Assembly: GCA_905331475.1 (NCBI GenBank)
Contig: CAJNYU010000013.1
Coordinates: 47,599-111,598 of the forward strand
Direction: 5' to 3'
Length of the DNA: 64,000 nucleotides
From: Rotaria socialis
Taxonomy: Eukaryota; Rotifera; Eurotatoria; Philodinida; Philodinidae
Position numbers and translations under genes: made by a program. This document shows, piece by piece, positions 45,317 through 56,714 of the stretch. The stretch's first letter is position 1. Each line of letters opens with the position of its first letter. The notes beneath the pieces are model-generated. The model saw only the letters and a list, made by a program, of their open reading frames with translations, was not told the origin of the DNA and did not search any database.

Positions 45317-46328
45317 GATAAAGAATAATCTGGAAGAAAATGATTTTGTAAGATACGGACTAAATAAATATTTTGCATCTAACCACGCGGTTGAATGCAG
45401 TACTTGCAACATTCTGCAGAAATATGAAGTAATGAGAGAAAGGGAAAGAAATTGTATGTAGTATGAGTAATATTTGTATTATCTCAGTTGAAAGCACCGT
45501 GAAGTCTGTGAAACATATTAAAACATTTGTCAACTCTTCTTCCCTCATGACTCGTTTTTTGAACGGTATTATTCCGAGTTCTGCTTTTCATGCCTTTCGA
45601 AACTTAATTCTATGTGAACGATTCGGCACTCAACACGAAGATCGTTTCAATGCAAACACGTTTTGACACCTGCATTGACTACAATGAATGTCTTCATTTA
45701 TCATCTGAATATTCATCTAACCGCCGTTGCATCGTTTAGATTATTTCGTATTGGATTGCTTCTTTCAGAAGAAAACAGCAAAGATAGGGCATAATTTTAT
45801 CTGAGAACAGTAATAAATAAACATTACAACGTTTTTTGGCAAAACTGCGAAAGACTAAACCAATGAAAAAACTGTAAAATATGCGACAATAAAGAAAAAA
45901 CGTAGGGAATGAAAACTTTCTTCGATCACATAAAGAGTTCTGCTAGAGTAATGAAGCTGGCGATAAGATCGACATTGAAAACCTACACGCAAAGATAACA
46001 TTACGCGAATATTTTCGAGCAGAATGTGATGTTTGGCAACTCTTCAAATAGGTTCGATGTCAGAGAAAGCACAAAGCAAGCAAATTCTCTTAGATTCTAA
46101 CTGAAAAATAGATAATCTTAGAAAGTTTAATGTTCGACCCGCGTGTTCACTAAAGTTGAAATCATGTAAATTTTATCTACGAAAACTATTCCATACAATC
46201 ACAAGACAATATTATTTTACAACATCAGTAATCAATGCACTGCCCGTCCAATGTACAAGTTTAAAAATTTCAGTCATTGGTGTTCATGTATTTTTCGAGT
46301 ACCACCAGTTATTGAATATAAACGGTAA
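45317..46328. other. Intergenic, no gene recognised
   Basis: Short ORFs on both strands (45360-45666) have no domain. Probably the promoter of the F-box gene and 3' flank of the GPCR. Confidence 0.5.
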
Positions 46329-47372
46329 CTATTGACCGAAGATTGTTTGGAAACATGATTTGATTCTTTCCATAAATATTGACCGAAATAGATGACTTGT
46401 TAATGTGTACATGTAAAATGATTTTGCAAAATTAGTATAATAAAGAATAATTGTAAACGACATTAAAGATTTGTCTACTAATCGTTGATATCCAGTAGCT
46501 CTTGGTTTCAATATATAATAAGCATAAGAAATCATACGAGTGAGTATTAATAATGAACTTAGTCCGGTTTGACCGAGCATCATCTATTGAAGAAAACAAC
46601 AAAAAAGATTCATTTCAAAATCCAATATTTATAAATTACTACTAAAAAAAGAAAACTATCATATATCACTCACTATAATTAATTGAATATTTTTTTTTCT
46701 TTCAATACTTTGAGTTGCACTGAAAACTGCGATGCCTACTGTCTGCCAGTGAACCGCTGTTCGTCGTTTTGTTTGTCGAATATTCATGACGGTAGTAAAA
46801 CCAAATGTTAGCATTAGCCCATGAGGAATTATACCCAACCAAACGACTAAAAAAATCCCGTCGAACATAGCATAAGGACCGGGCATAGTTGCGCATACTG
46901 GTCGAAGATCATATGAATAAAGAATATGAGAGCATGAGAGTAAGCTAACAACAATAGCTATGGCCGTCGCACGATAAGCTATTTTCATTTGACTAAATGA
47001 ACGAAAACGAACACTAACCGAAGATGACATACATCGATCGAAAGACGATAATAAAACTAAATACATCGATACCAATGGAATCGTCGAGACTAGATAAGCA
47101 CGAAGTTTACAATAGACTCGATCTGAACTGTGTAGATTACTATCAAAATGATCCGCAGCAAAACGAGTGCTAACTCCGAATGTCATCGATAATAAATCAA
47201 ACAGAGTTGAACCAAGAAAATAGAAGGCACAAGGATTCTTTCGTAATTGTGATGCTGTAAAAGTAATAAAATTACAAATACAACCGAAAGTTCCGAAAGC
47301 TAACACAATAATCAGTCCGTAGTAACTCACTGCATCAGTAACAATCTCTATTTCAGAAACTTCCTTTGACAT
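46329..47372 (-). CDS. Rhodopsin-like GPCR (peptide-receptor type, orphan)
   Basis: Exons 46674-47372 and 46329-46583 (GTGAGT donor) give 317 aa with seven hydrophobic segments. TM1 has the GxxxN pattern (FGTFGCICNFITF); the TM2 region KNPCAFYFLGSTLFDLLS carries an LxxxD; the TM3 cysteine (YCKLRAYL) is followed by LVLLSSFDRCMSS, so DRC replaces DRY. A conserved-type extracellular Cys is in RPVCATMPG, and TM6/TM7 are in the second exon (YYTNFAKSFYMYTLTSHLFR, an FYxxxL variant of NPxxY). This class of short-tailed orphan receptors is abundant in rotifers; the ligand is unknown. An intact frame suggests function. Confidence 0.8.
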
Positions 47373-48880
47373 AGTAGAGCCAAAATAGTTGAATAGTTAT
47401 ATATTGTCTGCAAACAAAAATAAATACTCTGATAAATCTTACAAGAATACCTAAAAGTAAATGAAAACGTCTTAGTTACAATACCAATATTAGTATATTA
47501 GCCGTAATTAATATGGCCTGCGAAATAAATTGATTGTTGAAGAAAGTTTTCTTATGGTTTTACCGGAACTACTATGCGTGTAATGAGCATAGCAAAAGTC
47601 TGTATATCACAACAAGAAGTTAAATGATGAACATTTCTGTTTGAAACGAAGCTGGTTATGTTTCTTTTTGAACTATAATCAAGATTACCTACTTCAAAAA
47701 TAGGGGGTAGATAATCATGTGAATAGAATTTTTGATATTATTTCTCATATTGCCAACGCACATTATTCTATACTAAGCTCTTTTTTTAAGTTAATTGCTG
47801 AAACACTAGAATATAAGAAAAGAGAACATATTGCCATTTCTTTTTCTCTTATAGTAAAAAAACTTTTTCTTTCGATAATTCTAATGAAAAATATGTCACC
47901 TCAGTTATGGACTTGAAAAAAAATCGCTGTATTATGTGTATAGTGTATGCATTTGTTTTTTCAGTAATTGATAAACTCTTCAAATTTGATTATCTATTGT
48001 TTTTGTTCGATGATACACGAAAAATAAATAAACATTCATTAATGAAAATCGATTAAGAATAAACTTTAATGCTAATGAGTATAAAATTGAAATAAAATTT
48101 AGAAGTATTCGTCGTTGGAATGACAATTTTTTAAATACTTTAAGATAACGTAGGAAAATCAATCAGTAAGGCATTAATGGTGGAACGTTTTTGAATGCAT
48201 TTTTATTACTTGTATATAACTTCGATATTAAATCGTGAGTATTTTCTTCGCTGTATATAGCTGTTATACATCTTGTTTCTGGGCATATTTATAAGTGACG
48301 ATACCTATTGTCTCATTGATTTCAATTACATCTAGGTTTTAGGTCGACATTTTCTTCAATGCGACCAAAAGTACGCAAAGAGTCAATGAGTCAAGTCATA
48401 TAATAAATATTTTCCTCTACGACATTTCAGTACCAAAGAATAATCTATAACCTAAAAATCCACCTCAAATTTTTAGTAGTTGACAATGGCATGAAATGAT
48501 ATTGCATTCAATCTACTTAGAAAGAAGCAGACTCATAAAATAGTTGAAGTAATCTTTTTTGCGTTGCTTATCTTCGACAATTTAACAAGAATATGAACCT
48601 ATCAAATACGCATAATTATGTTATTGAGTAATATGTATATGACATATAGAATGAATTTCAAAACAGGCAAAATAACAAATTTTAATTAATGACTGACATA
48701 ATCTATTCCACATAAAGAGATTTGTATTATTTTTAAGTGCGCCAATGTCTGTAGTAATAGTAGCAATCATTGGTCGATGATAACAAGAGGATTCAGTGAT
48801 TATGATTTTTTTAAAATTTAATTTCTCATAGAATGATTTGTTTTACAGATCAGACGTATGTAAAGTTTTCTGTCCGTTTT
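47373..48880. other. Intergenic, no gene recognised
   Basis: 1.5 kb of AT-rich sequence ending at the TA target of the mariner element. ORFs of ~60 aa are unsupported. Confidence 0.5.
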
Positions 48881-48881
48881 A

Positions 48882-50191
48882 ACGGGTGGGCCATAAAGAA
48901 TGAGGGTCTCGATATTTCTTGGATATCTCGGTTAGTTTTCATTCGTTCTTTCTAATTTTTTTTCGAACGAATCACCATTCAATTCTCTACAAAACTGGGT
49001 ACTTTCTCTTGAATTGGATTAGATTAGTTTTATTTAATATTATGAAAAGTAAAGACCTTCAAAAACTCGTACTTTCAAAGTACGAAAATGGTGATGGACC
49101 GACAAAGATTTTTCGAGATCTCAACGGTGCCATTAGTCTTCAGACAATAGAACGGTGGTGCAAAAGCATTCGTGATACGGGCTGTATCAATTTATCAACG
49201 TCACCCGGTCGTCCGAGAACAATCCGAACCAAAGCAGCCATCCGAAAGATCAAAAACCGAGTGGAACGTCGAAGATCTGTATCCTCTCGAAAAATAGCCC
49301 GTGAATTGGGTATTTCTCGAACAAGTATTCGGAGAATACTCAAAAATGATCTAGAACTTCAGGCATATAAGATACAAAAAGAACCATTGCTCACTGATGA
49401 GCATAAAGAAAAAAGAATAAAGTTTGCAAATTGGATACGAACAAATTTCCGAAAAGAAGACACTATGAATATTCTGTTTTCAGACGAGAAAATGTTCGAC
49501 ATTGATGGAGTCTATAACTCTCAAAACGACAGAATATGGGCGGCTAATCGTTCAGAAGCCGATATCAACGGTGGTATTCGGCAAAAACGAAAATTTCCGC
49601 AAAAAGTTATGGTTTGGCTTGGAGTTTGTTCTAAAGGTGTATCACCTTTAGTGATTTTCGAGAATGGGACAGTCAATCATGAAAGGTACATAAAGGAGGT
49701 GCTTCCAATTGCTCTCAAGTTTGGCAACGACACGTTTGGGAATGATTGGACCTTCCAACAAGATGGTGCAAAGCCACACACCCATGCAAAATCACAAGAA
49801 TGGTGTGCCGAACACTTTCCATCATTCATTGGTGCGAACGATTGGCCTCCGAACAGTCCTGATTTGAACCCATTGGATTACTGCATTTGGAACGAATTTG
49901 CTCAACTGATCAACTGGGATGCAGTGACATCTAAAAGAACTCTAATCACCGCTTTGAAACGTGCTGTTCGTAAAATTTCTCAAGATGTTGTCTTTGAAAG
50001 TTGCTCATCTTGGACTAATCGATTATATCGATTGTCTCAAAATAGAGGAAATTACTTGAGATAATAAAAGTAGATGGTTTTGTAGAGAATTGAACGACGA
50101 ATGTTTTGAAAAAAAAATTAGGACGAACGAATGAAAATTGACCGAGATATGCAAGAAATATCGAGACCCTCATTCTTTATGGCCCACCCGT
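48882..50191 (+). mobile_element. Tc1/mariner-superfamily transposon, 1310 bp, apparently complete
   Basis: The terminal inverted repeats begin ACGGGTGGGCCATAAAGAAT on both ends and stay similar for roughly 100 bp. TA flanks both ends (48880-48881, 50192-50193), the Tc1/mariner target duplication. A single intact transposase lies inside. Confidence 0.93.
49042..50064 (+). CDS. Mariner-type transposase, DD37D catalytic triad
   Basis: ATG at 49042 gives 340 aa (the open frame extends upstream only into the inverted repeat). The N-terminal paired-like helix-turn-helix region (residues ~1-110: SLQTIERWCKSI, SSRKIARELGISRTSIRRIL) binds the ends. The DDE/D catalytic residues lie in FSDEKMFDIDG, FQQDGAKPHTHA and WPPNSPDLNPLDYCIWNEF; I count 37 residues between the second and third aspartates, which places it in the DD37D (maT-like) group rather than DD34D mariner or DD34E Tc1. 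No stop or frameshift is visible, so it may be active or recently so. Confidence 0.9.
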   Translation: MKSKDLQKLVLSKYENGDGPTKIFRDLNGAISLQTIERWCKSIRDTGCINLSTSPGRPRTIRTKAAIRKIKNRVERRRSVSSRKIARELGISRTSIRRILKNDLELQAYKIQKEPLLTDEHKEKRIKFANWIRTNFRKEDTMNILFSDEKMFDIDGVYNSQNDRIWAANRSEADINGGIRQKRKFPQKVMVWLGVCSKGVSPLVIFENGTVNHERYIKEVLPIALKFGNDTFGNDWTFQQDGAKPHTHAKSQEWCAEHFPSFIGANDWPPNSPDLNPLDYCIWNEFAQLINWDAVTSKRTLITALKRAVRKISQDVVFESCSSWTNRLYRLSQNRGNYLR

Positions 50192-50193
50192 TA

Positions 50194-51193
50194 TATTGAA
50201 TCTTGAGAGCTAGAATGTTTTATTCGTCTAAACCTTATTTTTTCACTGTTGATCGTTTCTCTGATTATGTGACTGTACGAACTATCCCACGTCCAACGCG
50301 CTGATATTTTATTGGAATATGAAAAACTTGACAATGAAAATAACGTAATAACAGCCGCATCTGAAAATTTGGTATGTATTTAACTGGTAACAAGGAAAGA
50401 ATCTTATTAAAAGTCGGTAAAGTAATGCTATTTAGGAGATAATTATAAATTGAAATGAACGATGAAATAGACTGGCGATTTTGTTAAAATCTTTTCGTTG
50501 TTTTCTACATGGGCAAAAAGTAGCGGATCCGTAACAGAAAATAAAATAAAATCGATTGAATAGACGTGAACTTCGTAGAAACTGCAATTTGAACATATTA
50601 TAAAGTCTATTTATTAAGTAGATTGACAGACAATCAAGCTGAATTATAGTCGATATATGCATAATATAGATTATCCTTATTACCATAGTATTTCTACGAG
50701 GGGAAAATTTGTATTGATTGTTTTCTAAAGTACGAAAGACTGGTTCTATTTTCGGTAATAAGTTAAGTGCTTTTAGTGCCACAGTTTTAGAATATAATTT
50801 TCTTAGATAGATCAATGCTATTTAAATCATTCTACAGGATTAAGAGTATTTCGATGACTGCTTCAACTAAATAAATGAACTTGCATCAATCCCATGTCGA
50901 GTCTTTACCTTTGAACCGCTCCACATTATTAATTGTGAACAAATGTGCATTTCAATAGGTTTGCTATTCAAACTATTTATTCACTACTCTCAAAAATGAT
51001 GTTTCACTACAATTAGGAAATCACTAGTAAATCTAAAGGTGTATTGTTCAAGGCCTATGCTTATTCGATGACCTGCTGTGCGAAGAGCGGTTTCGAAGAA
51101 TATTTTCGTTCATTTACGTCTATGTTTTTCTTGCTGTAGGAAGATTGAAGTAAGATTTGTTAGAGCTATTGCTGCAGCATTTGGAATATTTTG
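50194..51193. other. Intergenic, no gene recognised
   Basis: 1 kb of AT-rich sequence to the 3' end of the dynamin-like gene. A 127-aa minus ORF at 50432-50815 has no recognisable motif and poor codon structure. Confidence 0.45.
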
Positions 51194-53272
51194 TTAACTG
51201 GATGTAGTCGATGTCGATGCAGGTGTTGATGGACTAGTAGTGTTGATTTCGCGAGAGAGAGTCATACTTTCTGCAAGTTTATCTAATGTCATCAATGGTG
51301 AATTTTCTAGCAACGTTGCGCCACTAACTAACGTAACATCGTCACCGATGGGCATCCGACCGCCACCAAGTATAGCATCCACTTTTTCCAAACGTACTTG
51401 CTTTTGTTGTAGTTGCTCTCGTTGAGCTCGAACATATGTGTCCTCGGCAAGTACTGCATCGACGTAAGTAGGTTGTTCAACAGGAGTTTGCCTTAGACAT
51501 TCTCGTATACCAGAACAAGTGTCCAAAACACATCCCGCACGTACAGACAATGCGGCATAGTCCATGTAACGTTTGAATAAAACTTTCCAATACCAGTATA
51601 TGCTAATTATCATATCTTGCACTGCTTGGTCATCGTTCGAGATAGCATCATATACTGATTCATCGTCGTCGTCGTCGTCATATTTATGTGTCCCTGGAGA
51701 ATGCTTTGCCTCACCTGTGTTGCTAGATTTACACTTTGCTACATGCTCTTTGAATTTATTAATTTTAGTCATGTAGACATCATTCAGAGTATAAGGTTCA
51801 ATCTTTTCTATTCGGAGTAGTTCTTGTAATTGATCACATATTGTTTGCTGCTTTTTCGTCAAGTACGCATAAGTAACTTGACGAAATGTAGGTAATAATT
51901 TCAACAATAAAATATCATCTTTGCATGCATCTTTATCATTTTCTAATAGTAGTTGGCATGTCATACGAAAACTTTCTTTGATGAGTACGTCGATCACGAC
52001 CCAGAGTTGATCTAGTTTTTTGCATATGAACTGTTTCAATACGGGATGGGGTAGAAAATTTGGTAATTGCTCACCAAAGCATGCTGACATGGCTTCTTTA
52101 ACTTTTGAACGATATGATGGTGAAAAAAGGTCCGCATCTTTTCTCTCCATGATTTCTTGAACTTGCTTGAGTTTATGATGCAACTTGTTAATCATGCTTT
52201 TCTGCTGACCATCATCCGAACTCTTGAAGCGCATTCCAATGATATTTTCTGCATACCAATCAGCTAGTTCATAATATTTAGCTAATCTAGCTGAGGTGGA
52301 TCCTAAATCTGGCGGAAACTTCGACAATTGCTCGCGAACATCTTTTAACTTCTTCTGTACTTCGGCTCGCATTTTTGGAAATGTTTCTTTGACGCGATCA
52401 GAATATAAATCAGCTAAACGATTAATAAGTGAATGAATGCCAAGACAATGTCCAGCAATACTCGACGCAGGATGTTGACTAAAAAATTCCTTTTCACGCT
52501 TACGTGCATCTTCTAATGAAATGTTTTCCTCTGTACTGCGATTACGGACAGCAATGAAGCCTAACTTCAAATGAAGTACATCTGCTCGATCCATTAGCAG
52601 CTGTTGTATCAAGATATCATGATTTGCAGCAAGATCAGATTTTGTTATAACACCAATCGTTCGTTCTCCTGTCGGATCACATTCACGTGCTATTGTAAAT
52701 GACTCAACTGTTGCTATGTCAACATTAGCAGGAAAGACGCATAAAATAACGCTACCCTCTTGGCGAATGAAATGGCGAATTAAATCTGTTGTTTGTTTAT
52801 GAATATCTTTCGGTTGATCGGCGATAGGATTACGCGCGATGCCCGGCAAGTCGACTACGGTCAAATCTCGTACATTAGGATCGTCCACTTGCAGCTCAAT
52901 CAAATCTTTAACGACATTTTTATTATTACCAGCCAACTTTCTTGTTTCTTCTTCAATGTATTTCAGTACGTTGGTAGTTTTTTCGTCGAGTAGAGTTTTA
53001 TTGGTATCATTTACACGATATAGTCTTCGTACATTAGATTTACGTAATCTTAATACTAATGGACATCTCGTGACGATACCGGAGCCTTTTGGAAGTTCAA
53101 CTAATGATAATGCTTCTAGCAGTGTTGATTTTCCACTGGACTGATCACCGACAACAACAACATTCGGCAATGTAATACCATCATCATTCGATGACAATAA
53201 GGATCGAGCTTGATCAATTTTGTCCATCAATGGACGAATTTTTTCATCGTAAGCATCTGTGAATGTATTCAT
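51194..53272 (-). CDS. Dynamin-superfamily GTPase, Mx-like
   Basis: A 692-aa single-exon ORF from the ATG at 53272 (the frame runs 7 codons further with only a TTG, behind a TCTGTAG acceptor near 53299). G1 is GDQSSGKST, followed by the dynamin signature LPKGSGIVTRCPLVLRL; G3 is DLPGIARNP, G4 TKSD. The stalk/GED-type helices occupy about 310-620. There is no PH domain. C-terminal residues ~660-692 are Ser/Thr-rich. Length and lack of PH/PRD domains match Mx proteins (about 660 aa), which oligomerise on membranes or nucleoproteins; Mx-type members in animals act in antiviral defence, but in invertebrates the role is open. Confidence 0.9.
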   Translation of the reverse strand: MNTFTDAYDEKIRPLMDKIDQARSLLSSNDDGITLPNVVVVGDQSSGKSTLLEALSLVELPKGSGIVTRCPLVLRLRKSNVRRLYRVNDTNKTLLDEKTTNVLKYIEEETRKLAGNNKNVVKDLIELQVDDPNVRDLTVVDLPGIARNPIADQPKDIHKQTTDLIRHFIRQEGSVILCVFPANVDIATVESFTIARECDPTGERTIGVITKSDLAANHDILIQQLLMDRADVLHLKLGFIAVRNRSTEENISLEDARKREKEFFSQHPASSIAGHCLGIHSLINRLADLYSDRVKETFPKMRAEVQKKLKDVREQLSKFPPDLGSTSARLAKYYELADWYAENIIGMRFKSSDDGQQKSMINKLHHKLKQVQEIMERKDADLFSPSYRSKVKEAMSACFGEQLPNFLPHPVLKQFICKKLDQLWVVIDVLIKESFRMTCQLLLENDKDACKDDILLLKLLPTFRQVTYAYLTKKQQTICDQLQELLRIEKIEPYTLNDVYMTKINKFKEHVAKCKSSNTGEAKHSPGTHKYDDDDDDESVYDAISNDDQAVQDMIISIYWYWKVLFKRYMDYAALSVRAGCVLDTCSGIRECLRQTPVEQPTYVDAVLAEDTYVRAQREQLQQKQVRLEKVDAILGGGRMPIGDDVTLVSGATLLENSPLMTLDKLAESMTLSREINTTSPSTPASTSTTSS

Positions 53273-53629
53273 TGTTTTTTCGATTCGTAGCAAATTCTAC
53301 AGAGACAAAAACAAGTAATGAAAGGTATTCATATATGGAGCCAGGCAAGGCATGAATTTGTTTATGTTGTTAAATGTGTATCTAACTATAACCATCAATC
53401 TCTAGAACACCTACAAACTCCAAATGGCTAAGAAAAACATTTTTTTGCATGATGTAGATAGTTTTCTAGATTTCAGGAGATGATTTGTATTCTACATGAC
53501 AAAATGATCTCGTGAGTATATACTTTTAACTTAACAGATTTCCTTCATAGCTGAATAATAATTATGGATTCTACGATGGTATCTAGAAAATAAGAACTAG
53601 CCAGGTTACAATCGTATAATGTTCGATCT
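53273..53629. other. Upstream region of the dynamin-like gene
   Basis: AT-rich, containing a likely 5' UTR splice acceptor near 53299. No other feature. Confidence 0.45.
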
Positions 53630-53637
53630 AACAGGAT

Positions 53638-53740
53638 TAGGGATGTAACAATACCATTCGGAGACAAATAAAGATTGCCGATTTTCATTGTGACAATTGA
53701 CAATCTCTATGTGTCTCCGAATGGTATTGTTACATCCCTA
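53638..53740. mobile_element. hAT-like MITE, 103 bp, with 8-bp target duplication
   Basis: The ends TAGGGATGTAACAATACC and its exact complement form perfect inverted repeats of about 29 bp (continuing through ATTCGGAGACA). AACAGGAT flanks both sides (53630-53637, 53741-53748). An 8-bp duplication and a TAGGGATG-type end are hallmarks of hAT elements. Confidence 0.92.
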
Positions 53741-53748
53741 AACAGGAT

Positions 53749-54465
53749 GAAAATACACATATGCGACATGGGATGGAATGAAATGTTTCTTTAAATTGTA
53801 GCATCATTTTATCCTAGCGAAAATACGTGCGGACAGCCTTAGTATAATCTATATTCACGCTTCCTCTTTAAGATCGTATCATCGGAGTTTTTTTTAATTA
53901 TGTTCATCCCCATCGCTAGTTCCAATACATATGAGCATTCTTCTAACTGTATGTTACTTATCTGAGTCATGTTGGCAGCTTGTGTAGCACAACTGCAGAC
54001 AGTAATAGAAATTTAACTGTTGAATAATTCCATCAAGTATTTATATGAGACGTGAAAACACTGAGTAAAAACTCTGTATTATTGTCCGTGGATGTTTTTT
54101 TTAAGATGACGTAGAATGCGACAGGATCGTTCTTTGTTTGAGAGTCGCCTACAGTCAAATTTATGCAATCTCTCTTATTCAAACACTGCTGTGGTCTTTT
54201 TTGTTTACGCTCGAAGTTGGAAAATTACAATGTTTCATTACAACTACGCCTTCATGAATTTTTTTTCTCTATTACTGAATATTATTTTTATGTTATTATT
54301 CAAAAGAAAATAGCTAGTCGAAAGTATGACGTATAACGACATCGTTTTTATGGAATAAAAAAAAGAGAAATCAGACTTATTAATTGATTTTTCTGACCTT
54401 TGTGCGCAATTGGCGCAGAACAACAGAGAATTGAGATTATTTCTGAGTAGATCTGCTTCGTAAAT
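53749..54465. other. Intergenic, no gene recognised
   Basis: AT-rich spacer between the hAT MITE and the telomere-like tract that cuts the FkbM pseudogene. Confidence 0.45.
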
Positions 54466-54517
54466 AGGGTCTGGGTGTAGAATAAGACAGAACCATGCAC
54501 CCATACCCACACCCTAC
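54466..54517. repeat. TGTGGG-like / CCCACA-like hairpin truncating a pseudogene
   Basis: AGGGTCTGGGTGTAG on the left pairs with CACCCATACCCACACCCTAC on the right. The FkbM reading frame coming from the right ends exactly where this tract begins. Confidence 0.72.
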
Positions 54518-56327
54518 TCGTCACTAACTCCAAACTTATGTAAATAAATCATCTTTTGAAAGTGGATATTTTTGCGAAGAGATTCTTCTATGACAATCCA
54601 ATATTTCGGCAGCACTTCAAAAATATGAACACTTTGATTGAGTGCTGCATCGTACAAGGCATAAGTTCCATGATTTCCTCCAGCATCAATCATCATACTA
54701 GTATCTTGTCCTGAGTGTCTACTATCTGATTCGTAGTCGATTAAATATCTATCGATAATACCGAAATTGGCCTCATCGTTTTGAATATAAGATCTTAATG
54801 TTGCAGCATCTGTATTGGAAGCAACTCGAAATTAAGGATACGTAGGACTGTCAATAACATCTTTGATAATGTTTTTTTCATATTTTGTTCTTCCATAAAA
54901 TCTTTTTCAAATTTGACTTTATTCTTTTCCGTCAATGATTTACAATAATCGAATGCAGTTGTTTCACTATATGAAATCATTTTAATGCCAAGATTTTTAT
55001 CTATTAAAATATTTGTTTAATTTTTTTCAATAGCAAAAATAATCGATTGAGCAATTTTACCAATACCAATGATATTAACAAGAAACGTTTTTTGATTGTT
55101 AGTCGAAATAGTAAAAGAAAGCTTATCATTTGACTATTCTCAACTCATAAGCGATTCAGAAACTAACTTTGGAATAGTTCCATAGCAGAAATTTGATGTA
55201 TTTTTATCATGCAATCTTGAAAATGAATCTAACATCGGAATATCATCCAACAGTATAGGCTCACTAACATATACTAAATGGCATTGTTCTAAAATAGTTG
55301 ATAAAAGAATGACATGAGGTCGATAGAAATAGTCATATTCATTACACGACACTTTCGTATAAGCAAGTCCAACAAAATAATCTGAATTTCGATATCGGAT
55401 AAATTGTGTTCCATCTGCTAAACCATTAAAATTATTGACAATTTGTGTTCCTGACATAATCTTACATTCACTAAGATTAATAGAGCATTCTAAAACATTT
55501 AATGGTTTAAGTGAATATATAGAAAAATGGAACTTATCATTTTTGATAAATGGAATCCAATGATCATTGCTCTTTTCAGATAAATTACGTTGTATCAATA
55601 AAGATGTTTGTTCGTCAATAAAAACATTATACGATCAGACGTTTTCTTGTTTACCAGAATCAATCATATTGAACATAAGAAATAATTCATTGTTTTCATT
55701 CATAATGCCACGCACATTCTTAGGTCCTGAACAACATGTATTTATTATCGATTGTTGAATAGGTAGAAGTTCGGGAGTTCGAATGATTTTTCCATTTTTC
55801 GTGTATAAATCATAAGAAATTCGATGATAATTAGAATTGAACGCTTCGATATAGAGAAAATTTCAATCGGAATCACATATTTGGTTACAAAAATGTGTTG
55901 TATACCATACTTCAGAAATAAATAAAAATAGGATTTTATTAGTCAAAGTTTTTATTTGAATGCTACCGGATGTTTGCGATTTCCAATTTTCAGTTTGGTC
56001 ATATGTTGGTATTTGCTGATTAGAAAGTTTTTCTAGATATTCTTTATGATTATGACTTAAATGATTCATATTAGGAGGGATGTCTACCTGTAAATCTAGA
56101 TGTAAGAATGAATTTCAGCTAAAATCGCAATAACCTTGATCAATTAAAAATTCGAATTTGAAATTCACATCTAATGGGCTATTTATTAAACTTCGCATAT
56201 GTATCCAAAAATTTGCATAGGATGTTTCGTTGCAATAATGTGGCAAATAAAAATATGAAAATAAAATTTTAAAAAAACTAGTCGCGATAATGATAAATCG
56301 AAGTAACAACTGATTTTGATACATCAT
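54518..56327 (-). pseudogene. Decayed glycosyltransferase - FkbM methyltransferase gene
   Basis: Reading the minus strand from 56327, one frame keeps protein-like sequence across six stops: TGA at 56115, 55863, 55635 and 55140, TAG at 55134 and TAA at 55017. Recognisable stretches: DGTQFIRYRNSDYFVGLAYT and HVILLSTILEQCHLVYVSEP (a glycan-enzyme-like middle domain). After a frameshift near 54810 comes MMIDAGGNHGTYALYDAALN, VHIFEVLPKYWIVIEESLRK, the SAM-binding start of an FkbM methyltransferase (family: xxDVGANxGxYSLxAA). The C-terminal half of FkbM is missing, cut by a telomere-like tract. The N-terminus has a type II membrane anchor (LLRFIIIATSFFKILFSYFY), as expected for a Golgi enzyme. At least five independent breaks make it clearly non-functional. 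Confidence 0.8.
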
Positions 56328-56452
56328 TCTAGATATTTTGTCTAATTTTAAATTTAGTCAATAGTTTATTTTATGCATGTTATTTGGTGTTCAAATAAAA
56401 ATATCTCTACAAAGAAAAAAGCTTTTAGCGCAATCCATGTGGGATTAAAATG

Positions 56453-56714
56453 TGAAACACGATGAAACTCCTTTTCTGGAATCCGTCAATCACGGGCGGT
56501 GATGGTCTGTGGAGCTTCTGCGTTATGGCCTGTATGATGATGTATGTAGTCTCTAGAAACCATCACAAACCGTTACAGAGAAAATAAATAAATGATTAAT
56601 TAATTAAGCAAGTATCCAATTAACTAATTTCTCTGTAACGGTCGGTGGGGAGGGGGTGGGTGGGTTCAAATTCCTACCCTATATACTGCAACACTGCTTT
56701 CAGATCGTGTTTCA
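56453..56714. mobile_element. Nested inverted-repeat element with a pol III B-box-like motif
   Basis: The outer arms TGAAACACGAT (56453-56463) and ATCGTGTTTCA (56704-56714) enclose a second perfect pair, ACCGTTACAGAGAAA (56569-56583) and its complement (56628-56642). GGTTCAAATTCC at 56663-56674 fits the tRNA B-box consensus, but I find no A box at a proper distance. Non-coding; nature uncertain. Confidence 0.5.

Noticed and set aside
24906-54517. CRISPR array or other prokaryotic repeat system
   Set aside because: The repeats are not regularly spaced, spacers are absent, and the surrounding genes are spliced metazoan genes.
55140-56327. Selenocysteine or TGA recoding in the FkbM-type gene
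   Set aside because: TAG and TAA stops, a frameshift and a truncated methyltransferase domain accompany the TGAs, so decay is the simpler reading.
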